A program made the translations under genes and the position numbers. Below, in pieces: positions 56,601-64,000 of a stretch of DNA of 64,000 nt (its first letter is position 1; every line of letters starts with the position of its first letter). A model generated the notes under the pieces. The model made no database searches and was not told where the DNA came from. It saw only the letters and a list, made by a program, of their open reading frames with translations. The stretch lies in NCBI GenBank assembly GCA_964036195.1, contig OZ038460.1, positions 14,697,504-14,761,503 on the forward strand, given 5' to 3'. Source of the stretch: Sphaerolaimus hirsutus (Eukaryota > Nematoda > Chromadorea > Monhysterida > Sphaerolaimidae).

Positions 56601-59600
56601 GTACTTGGTGCTGTTTGCTCCAGTGTGCACTAATTTACATGTAACTTTCATGATTTCTGAAGTTAAACGAGCTCACATCAAAGCTGTATGAACGCCGTCT
56701 TTAATTTTATTCGGTTGATGCCTGTTGGGTCTACTTTTTCTCACTAGGTAGTGTTTCACTGTAAAGTGTGCGGTTGGAAGACTAGGTATTTATGAGGGAA
56801 AACAATCTTTAAGCTGATATTTATTTGAAATTTTGAACTCTTATGCCAGAGCCATCGGTGGACTTTAGCAAAACTCCAATCCTGGACCCTGTAAAATGTC
56901 AAATGTTATGTGAAATGATAATCAAAAAAGAAAGAATTTGAATTTCTTTTATTAAACTTTGAATGGCAAATGACGCTTTACTTATCATTTGTCATGACAA
57001 TTGGCATAGCATGACATTTTACATGACGTTTGACACTTTATTTTACAGACTCTGGGACTGCCCCCTGATGTGTAAGTGTGTTAAAAATGAGTCACTAACC
57101 ATCACCAAGCATAATTTTCATGCCTGGCTCCGCTGAACCAGTATGTTCTGTTGAGAAGGCATCAATATTCTCCTCGTGTCGAAGGTCCTCTTGTGCTTTC
57201 ACCGAAAACATGTTCACTGCAATTTGTTATTTGTTAGTCAGTTTCAAGAAAGTATTGTGGCCGCGCACATTAATACACCGAAATTTGGCGAACTCATAAA
57301 TCTGTTTGAACACATTTTGGTTGACCACAATGAGGAGTTTGTCAACTACTGTTGACAACTATGAAAATTAATCCATTCTGGGAAACTCTAATGAGCTCAT
57401 ACAGACTAATGGGTTCCCAAAGTTTCTGTGGTGTACTGGTGTGCAACGCTATTAAGACAGAAAATAACTTAAAAATCTATGGTTCTCAAATATTTGAAAT
57501 ATCACGATCTTGCAAAAATAGTAACTCACTGTTGTTCCTCCACCAAACTCTGACAAATGTCACAAATTTGGTGAACATATTTATTGGCGCCGGGGTGGCG
57601 CTGCGTTTGTTCATTTGTCTGATAAGCATAGCCCTGCCGAATTTCCATTCTGTATCTGATTGGGCTTGAATTCGCTGGTAGCTGAAATTTGGCATTATTT
57701 AAATCTTGAGGTTTATAGAGTGATCTCTCAGAGGTCAATTCCGCAGTTGGAGAAGTGGGAAGTAAAGTTAATTTAGGTGGTAGATGTGAGTTAAAGTCAG
57801 GTGATACATGAATTTGTAAATGAAAATGCTCACCATGATAAGTTTACTCATCACTTGATTTTTCTAGCACTTGAAACGTCACTTAATAACTTTTCTGGTC
57901 GCTTGTGCGCGTACGAATTTCTATGTCATTTGAAAAAAGGGTTAGATGATAGTTAACTTTAAATGCTTTCTATCTAAAAAGTATTAAGAATAGCGCATTA
58001 AAGAACACACGAGTTGAATATTATGGTATTTAGCATGATTCCAAGAAAATTCCATCAACCCCCAAAACCAACGTGTCGCTCATCATAGCAATGAGCAAAT
58101 TGATCAGCACAATCAAAGTGACCAGCAAATAAATGCCAAAAACAAGTTTCATGATAAATTTGCTGAAGTACGGCACCAAATGCAAGGGGGGCATTTGGTC
58201 GGGCTCGATGAGCCCGAACAGGGAGAAGAACAGCATCTCGGCAGTTTCCCCCGGGTTGCCCATGCGCATTGCCGCGAACTCGTCGTCCGATGGTGCCTGT
58301 GGGCAGTTTGAAATGAGTTGTGAAAGTTTCTTGTGAATTGAGTGGAGTTGAAGCTGCAGCTAAAAGAATCTATTTGCATGCACCAAATATATTCAGCATG
58401 TATCTGATTATCTATGCAAGTTATTGTTTGCACTCTATAACTATCATTTTCCCAAGTGAAATTTCCAGTGTTTACTTAAGCATTCTACTAGAGTTGATAA
58501 TGCTCCTTAGTATAAAAGAATGGAGATTCAATATTTCCATTTAATGGCACATCAGCATCGTTTCAAGTAGCTTTCACCCTGGAAACATCCACACTCAACT
58601 CAATATCTCACCTTATAAGCCGGCTGGAAAATGCTGGTCACATGCAGGGTAAATCCTGCCACAAACAGGAATAAAATAACCAGAAATCTCGTCAAATCAT
58701 ACATCAAATCTCGGATAATGATGGCCCATGGACCAAATAGGTGGTGCACTTGCAGAAAGTCCAAATAATGCACAAATGTCAGTAGGAGAACAAAGGCAAA
58801 AAACTGGTTCTTCAGATAGAGGAGGTCTTGTCTCTGGCGCACTTTTTCCAATTCAGATGCACCCTCCATGAAAAATGCGGGGTAGGCAAAGGCGATCACA
58901 TGGAAGGCGGCACCCACTGTGCCTAGGAAGATCTCAGCTATTCGGATCATACCTGTGGTGAAATGTGTGATTTTTGGATGACATTGTATTTGGTTGATTT
59001 GAAGCTGATTTCAGGGGTGATGGAAAAGATATTGTAAATCCTTGAAAAAGTGCCAATGGCACAATGGCCCCTTTTGAATAATTCCCTCTTCTTAGCTAAG
59101 TGTCTAAAAATAACTCCCACTCTGATTGGTAGGAAAGGAGGGCCATGTATAAAAAAATTTATGTAGGTATTTGTGAAAACATGCATTCTTTTGCAACTGA
59201 AGTCAACCTCCCAAAGAAATGGAATGTAATCAAATCACACCAAAAGCTCACCCAATCCAGAATGACCTCCAGCCACACTCAACTCAGTCACAAGAGAACC
59301 AGACATCCAGAAAATGAGTAGCCACTCGACCGTATGCGGCACGAAACTGTTCACTTGGTAGATCTTTTGGCATATATTGAGCACCACCAGTGTTAGAATT
59401 ACTGTGAAGTAGACATGTGAAACCAGGTGACAGACGAATTTTATAATGGGAGCCCGGCACACTCTGAGGTGGGTGGGAGAGCGTTGTTACATGCACATAG
59501 ATATTTATGGATAAAGATTAGTGAATATTTACATTTCCGTACAACGATGGGTAATTTCTGGACAGAATAGATTTTACCCCCCCCCCCCCCGATCTTTCAA

Positions 59601-62600
59601 AGGCTGAGTTTAACAAAAATACCGTATTTACTTGAATAATTTCCCCACTTGAATAAATCCCCCCGCTTATACCGATGAACATAAACTTAAGGCATACCGT
59701 ATTTATGATAAATTTATCCTGTCTGATTCGAAAAAATGGTTTTTGTTAAACAGCACACTTTGCAAATTGAATTGGTAGGAACATGCTTGAAAATTGTGAC
59801 GAAAAAAGTCAACCTCTTGAATAATTCGACCCCTCGAACAGTTCCCTCTCAAAAAAATTCCGACAAAAAAATAATTCCCCAAGGGAATCACCTATTCCAG
59901 TAAATACGGTTTTATTCTTGGCGTGAAAAATGTCCAAAAGCCTCACTCAAACCCAAACACCTCCGAAAACCCACTTATTATCCAACGGCAACGAGTAAAC
60001 AATCCAGGCAGGTGGACACAGCAGCAAAAGCAGGAAAAACAGGCCGAACTTGCCCATGCCCCACTGTATGCCGCCATTCCAAATCTCGGTCAAATATCGC
60101 TGCACGGATGCGTGCGAAACTACATCTTTTTGTTCGTGCTCGATGAGGACATCGAGAAATGGCTTTGAGCGATTGTCGTGCGCTTTGAGCAGCAAGGCGG
60201 GGTTGTATTCGGTCGCTGTGAGAGGTGATTTTGGAATGATAAAATGTTTGTTGGTTGCTTGGTTTGGGTGGCACATTCATAGAGCGTCAAGTGATAAAAA
60301 AGTGACTATTGACGTTGTAAATGATGAAAGATAAATATAACAAGTGAAGTTGGGGCGACCAGCGAAGTTGTGAGTGGCAAGTGACGGTGAAGTAAATTTC
60401 TAAGTGACAAAATTTATCTTGTCACTTGTCTTAACAATTACAAATTACAACTTCTGTCATAACAAGTTGATAACATTTTTTTGTCGTTTGACAAGTGTGT
60501 GAAATTGGTTGGGCCCTGTCATTCTGACAGTCAAGGAATATCAAAGATCATTTTACATACATTTATTTGTACCGTATTTCCTCGTAATACCCCCCCTCGT
60601 TTACCCCCCCCCCTCAAAATTTCCACTCTGAAAAATACCCCCCCCCCCCCGGGGGTAATTCGAGGAAATACGGTATACTAACACCCCCCCCCCCCCAATC
60701 CAACCGACCAGCGATGCTCATCAACTCCACAGCCAGCTGATCGCAAAAAGCAGCCACATTGAGCAAATCCCTGGCTCGCTCTTTTTCCTTCTCACTCATA
60801 TCCTTGTATGTCGTGGATAGATTCACAGCCGTGTCTATTGGTGCGGGGGATGCGAGCACAAACTCTTCTACTGGACGGTTAGCGTGAGATTTGCCGCATA
60901 CCTGTAAGGGTGATTGGGGTAATTGTGAGGGACTAGATGTGATAAATGTGGCTGGTGCTGTTGAAAATGCCCCCCTACTCTGCGTTAACCATCATTAAAC
61001 GTCATGAACAAAAATGCTGGGACACATCATTGATGCCATTTCAATGTAAATATAATTAGTAACCATTTTTTCTGAATGGCGCCGCGTTCACAATAAAGAA
61101 CTTATGGGAAAATTTTCCAAGACCGAAATCATAAATTAGCAAACTGAGAGCCGCGACAAGGGTTGGGAATTTCAAAATTTTCGTGTTCGGGTATGGGGTC
61201 CACGAAGTTTGTGTCGGGTATCTAGTATGTATCGGTTCCAAAAAGTGTGCGGGTATCGGGTTCGCGTCGGGTCGGGTCGGGTCGGGTCGGGTGGGGTTCC
61301 CAACCCTAGCCGCGTCGACCAACCATGAGGTCAAAAATGAATCTCCTGTCTTCCATGAGTGCATGCGTGTCATGGTCCTGCTTCATGAGGTAAGACAAAC
61401 AGTTGACATGGTTGTAGCTGGCCGCAAATGCCAGTGGAATTTTTTGCTCCCTTGTTTCAGCCTGTTAAAGAAGTTTTTTGACGATTTTAATATTTAAAAA
61501 AACCAATGGCGATTGAAAAGCCAAACCTGCGGATCGGCACCAGATTCGACGAAAAGCCTGACCACTCTGAGGTGGCCGGCTTTTGTAGCAAAGTGCATAC
61601 CTGTCCAGCCGTTTTGGTCCATTGCGTTGATAGATGAACCCTGTAAAATTCGTCATAAAAACCTAGATATCTACCTATCAATGTGTAGTAGTTGATCAAA
61701 CTTACTGAAATCAACTACTAAATAAATACAAATGGAAATCCGTATTTATTCTAATAGAACGGCATACCTTTCATAGAACGGCACCTCCAGTAGAACGGCA
61801 TGTAAAAAGTAGGCGAAAAATAGAACGGCACCCTTCTATTAGAAGAAATACGGTAGTTCATTCAAAAAATAATATCAAAACAACACATCTTCAAATATTC
61901 ACAACAACACAATCCAACAAAAAACCACCCCAGCCCCACACCTGCGCGATCAACAAGGCGACCATATCATAGTGTCCGTTCATGGCGGCCAAATGCAGCG
62001 GCGTCCTGCCCTTGGCGTCCTTGATGTGCAGCTGCTGGGTGGACCTGGACAGGAGCATGCCCACCACGGCGATGTGCCCCGACTGCGCCGCCAGGTGCAG
62101 CGCGATCACGTTCTGCAGGGGTGGGGGAGGGGGGTTGTGATTGTGATTGCGATTGTGGCATGCGAGGTGATTAAAATACCTGAGGGAGGTCTCAGAAGAC
62201 CCTGTGAACTGTAAAGTAAACTGTAAAATGTCATGTAAAATGTCAATCAAAACACTAAAGAACAATATTTTATTACTGAACTTTGCATGACAGTTGACAC
62301 TTTGTATGACATTTTACACGTTACACTTCACAGGGTCTGGGGTTGGCACCTGAAACATTCTACGATCAATATACGGTTTATTTAGCTCATTCAATCGTAA
62401 ATATTTCATCCCCTGTATGTGTCAGTCCGGTGCCGATTCAAGTAAATATTTACGATGTCAGACAAGATTTCCGAAATGTCGTACCACAAATACTGCGCCT
62501 GTTATCTCACATATAACCTGACCCTTCAACCGTAAAACTTGCCCGACAAGTTGCAGGGTTCCAAACTACCCCCCTGTAAATTCAAACCCACCATAGTAGT

Positions 62601-62754
62601 ACTAGTAGCATCGACTTGCACCCCCTGCATGTTCAACAAAATCCTGACGAGTCCGTCGTGTCCCGCCTGGGCGGCCATGTGCAGCGCCGTGAAGCCGTAC
62701 TCGCTGGCGAACTCCTTCACCACCAGGGGGTTGAGTTGACCCGCCGGTTCGGTT
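53622..62754 (-). CDS. nompC: TRPN mechanosensory channel (NOMPC/TRP-4), 5' partial
   Basis: Thirteen exons (62592-62754, 61942-62112, 61527-61640, 61324-61461, 60709-60901, 59975-60215, 59252-59463, 58612-58952, 58073-58296, 57530-57681, 57100-57216, 56423-56535, 53622-53753) give the C-terminal 769 residues in one frame. The first four exons are the last ankyrin repeats (FTALHMAAQAGHDGLVRILL, TPLHLAAMNGHYDMVALLI). A linker (MSEKEKERARDLLNVA) and six membrane spans follow, with the pore region MLFFSLFGLIEPDQMPP, the S6 LIVLINLLIAMMSD and the TRP box EWKFGRAMLIRQM. It is a cation channel gated by force through its ankyrin spring in sensory neurons. The last exon is an acidic, His-rich tail (GYEDDDEDNGHLSHDHDHE). 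Reading through the previous donor would stop after two codons. Most ankyrin repeats lie beyond 62754. Confidence 0.95.
53862..54055. repeat. Tandem 'AAATCCAAACAAAAATGAGGC' repeat
   Basis: A roughly 17-bp core (GGCAAAATCCAAACAAAA) alternates with GCCACCAACTGCAGCATAAT blocks, about eight core units in two higher-order copies. It is in the last TRPN intron. Confidence 0.75.
54127..54931. mobile_element. Foldback element, about 800 bp
   Basis: GCAAAAGAGATTAGCCACAC at 54129 pairs with GTGGCTAATCTCTTTTGC at 54911-54930. Pairing continues through GGTGGACAACAGGCTAACTT and ATGGGAATATGCAATTGTGT to a loop near 54530. Each arm also carries CCCCCTC-type CCGTAT motifs. It lies in the last TRPN intron. 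Confidence 0.7.
55370..55978. mobile_element. Foldback element, about 600 bp, abutting the gap
   Basis: GGGCACCCACCCTGTCCCAT (55449) pairs with ATGGCACAGGGTGGGTGCCC (55837). AACATAACCTCTAAAATGCT pairs with GCATTTTAGAGGTTATGTTG around a centre near 55640, and CCCAACTGCATTATAAAAAA pairs with the right end. It lies in the last TRPN intron. Confidence 0.65.
55980..56179. other. Assembly gap (200 N)
   Basis: A run of exactly 200 N interrupts the last TRPN intron. Its left flank is the arm of a foldback and its right flank half of a palindromic GGCGGCCC MITE. It is probably a hairpin-induced assembly break with a nominal gap length. Confidence 0.95.
56180..56325. mobile_element. GGCGGCCC palindromic MITE truncated by the gap
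   Basis: TGGCTTCACGTGTCGCAGAG through ACAGACCAGTTGACACACAT to GTGTGCGGGCCGCCC matches the right three quarters of 14607-14835. The missing left end falls in the N run. Confidence 0.6.
56873..57066. mobile_element. Introner-like copy in a TRPN intron
   Basis: The left end ACTCCAATCCTGGACCCTGT and the right end TTACAGACTCTGGGACTGCC then CCCTG form a hairpin with a TCTTTTATTAAACTTTGA-rich centre. Terminal AG/GT-like ends are altered (CCCCCTG). It lies 34 bp from exon 57100-57216, inside the intron. Confidence 0.6.
59622..59909. mobile_element. CCGTATTT MITE, 'ACTTGAATAATTTCCCC' subfamily
   Basis: The left end, preceded by TA, is CCGTATTTACTTGAATAATT. The right end is CTATTCCAGTAAATACGG. Internal CTTGAATAATTCGACCCC and CCGTATTTATGATAAATTTA motifs repeat the terminus. 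It lies in a TRPN intron. Confidence 0.65.
60572..60673. mobile_element. Minimal 102-bp CCGTATTT MITE
   Basis: TA flanks on both sides; ends CCGTATTTCCTCGTAATACC and GGTAATTCGAGGAAATACGG. Between them are only C-runs and CTCAAAATTTCCACTCTG. It lies 36 bp before TRPN exon 60709-60901, in the downstream (3') intron on the minus strand. Confidence 0.75.
61158..61308. mobile_element. hAT-like MITE with GGGTC tandem core
   Basis: AAGGGTTGGGAATTTC and GGTTCCCAACCCTA ends with flanks GCCGCGAC (61150-61157) and GCCGCGTC (61309-61316), 7 of 8 identical. The right half holds GTCGGGTCGGGTCGGGTCGG tandem repeats. It ends 15 bp from the boundary of TRPN exon 61324-61461. Confidence 0.65.
61740..61853. 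mobile_element. Short CCGTATTT MITE, 'TCTAATAGAACGGCA' subfamily
   Basis: CCGTATTTATTCTAATAGAA and TTCTATTAGAAGAAATACGG then TA. The 114-bp element repeats AGAACGGCA four times. It lies in a TRPN intron. Confidence 0.75.
62180..62349 (-). mobile_element. Introner copy within a TRPN intron, splice-like ends preserved
   Basis: On the minus strand CAG|GTGCCAACCCCAGACCCTGT opens the copy and CTTCTGAGACCTCCCTCAG ends it, so both a GT donor and an AG acceptor remain. It lies in the middle of the intron between exons 62592-62754 and 61942-62112; the real splice sites (ATG|GTGGGT and CCTGCAG) lie outside. Confidence 0.7.
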
Positions 62755-62784
62755 CTGGGAGGGTGATTGTTGCGAAGGGATGAT

Positions 62785-63914
62785 TACCGTATTTCCTCTA
62801 ATAGAAGAGCGGCGTTATATTTTTTCAGTCAACTTTTTACCTGCCGTTCTATTGGAATTTTCACCTGCCGTTCTGCCATTCTATTTTTCACCATTTTTTA
62901 CACATTTGTCATTTGAACATAGGTAACCTTATTTTTTGACGAGCTTAAACGACCCAGCAGCTGTAGGCAACAAACACCGCATGGCAACAGCACTCATAGC
63001 GCAACTGCGTGCGCTCAGTAGGCCACAATCACCGCATGGCAACCGTGGCACATGCACACTGACCGTAGGCGCCCGCCAAGCCGGCGCCTTGGCGCAGCCA
63101 GCGCATGAGCAGCCGATGCGCTCGCGTCCAACTGGCGCCATTCCTGCCGCGCGGCCGAATCCACTCCCACGCTATTTTTTTGTAAAAGGCACGCCGCCGC
63201 GTTCACGCCTATCTTCGCCGCAGCTGCGCAGTCATGTCTTTGGTTCAGCCGCATAACCCGCCCCTCGCATTATTGAACGTGCAGCCGCGTCTGCGCATGA
63301 GCATTTTCATGTATGCGACTGCGCTCATTTAACATGCGAACTCAATGGAAAATTCCTGAAATCCTGCTGCAGTGCTGATGATGGGACGCAGAATATCTAT
63401 ATTTTATATTATGATTCAGCTGTGCACCGCGGCGCAAATTATTTCGTGGCATTTTTGCACCCGCAAAACACACGCAGCGCGCTGATATACTGCCCCCCGC
63501 GCCGCAGTAAGGCTGGCGTCTATTTGTCTACCGCGACTTTGGGCAGTGTGGCGCGGCAGAATGTAGACATGCGCTGCCCCATTGGCGCCGGCTGGGCGGG
63601 CGCCCCGTGGCAGCGGTATGCATGCGCGTGTGTCGCGGTTGCCATGCGGTGATTGTTGCCCACTGAGCACACGCAGTTGCGCTATGAGCGCAGTTGCCAT
63701 GCGGTGTTTGTTGCCTAGCAATCATTCGCCGCTTAAATTTAGACGAAACTTAAAAATATTGTAATATCAGAGCACCAATTGGAAATTAAATATCTATTTA
63801 TATGCTTTGAACATTCTCATCATTCATTCATTATTTATTTATTTTGTGTTTTGGCACTCTTATTTTGTATTTTGTATTTTCTATTGGAGGTATGCCATTC
63901 TATTAGAAGAAATA
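62785..63914. mobile_element. CCGTATTT element, 1.1 kb, with inner inverted repeat
   Basis: The left end is ACCGTATTTCCTCTAATAGA and the right end CCATTCTATTAGAAGAAATA. Inside, GCATGGCAACAGCACTCATA then GCGCAACTGCGTGCGCTCAG (62980-63020) pairs with 63650-63715, and CGCATGGCAACCGTGGCACA pairs with 63600-63650. The GC-rich middle carries frames with no recognisable product. It lies in the TRPN intron upstream of exon 62592-62754; the rest to 64000 shows no exon. Confidence 0.6.
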
Positions 63915-64000
63915 TCTTTTTCTGTTGTGAGTGATGAGAAAAGTCACCAGCCAAGTTTTAGTAAGTGTTAAAATGTTGCAGGTAGGTTTTTTTAGGTTTT

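Noticed and set aside
61183-61497. Plus-strand frame with GGGTC repeats; telomere-like tract
   Set aside because: The GTCGGG tandem lies inside a 151-bp hAT-like MITE; the rest is antisense to a TRPN exon. It is not a telomeric repeat.

Overview
This is a 64 kb piece of draft animal genome (one run of 200 N at 55980-56179). The best clue to the organism is a nematode-type cuticle collagen: an N-terminal membrane segment, an RGKR processing site, then Gly-X-Y blocks. With a TRPN (NOMPC) channel, a DIRS/PAT-like retrotransposon and an intron-rich, MITE-saturated layout, this points to an ecdysozoan worm, probably a nematode or close relative. The group assignment is inference.

Layout. A Thr-rich mucin-like gene (+, about 549-6996, model uncertain) converges on the cuticle collagen (-, 6989-9153). 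Then come pyridoxal kinase (-, 10984-14322), a complete long-tailed class I myosin of MYO1E/F type (-, 15889-37731, 24 coding exons, 1113 aa), a pre-SET/SET/post-SET histone methyltransferase (-, 39700-41919), histone H4 with its 3' stem-loop (-, 42458-42823), a C2H2 zinc-finger gene (+, 45562-51280, 5 exons, 293 aa) and the C-terminal 769 residues of a NOMPC/TRP-4 channel (-, 53622-62754, 13 exons, 5' end beyond the window). Exon chains were read by hand. In the collagen, kinase, myosin, SET, zinc-finger and TRPN models, splice phases agree at every junction inside the window. These are unrelated housekeeping, cytoskeletal, chromatin and sensory genes; nothing suggests they work as one pathway.

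The most exciting signal is a family of short palindromic elements that are themselves introns (introners). They begin GTGCCAGTCCCAGACCCTGT and end CAGGGTCTGGGACTGCCCCCAG. In four places the element is exactly the intron, splice site to splice site: 5701-5849, 24493-24865 (myosin), and 45630-45789 and 50728-50922 (zinc-finger gene). About eight more full or decayed copies lie in introns, a 5' leader and intergenic DNA.

A second system is a 5.9 kb DIRS-like tyrosine-recombinase retrotransposon (30967-36850) in myosin intron 1. It has inverted terminal repeats and an internal complementary region that reproduces the joined element ends. Its gag is broken by short introns whose phases fuse gag to the reverse transcriptase, and a phase-compatible Arg-Gly-rich exon lies beyond the recombinase.

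The rest is dense with non-autonomous DNA transposons: hAT-like MITEs with 8-bp target duplications, TA-flanked 'CCGTATTT' MITEs, a TTAA-flanked 2.8 kb foldback and several other foldbacks.
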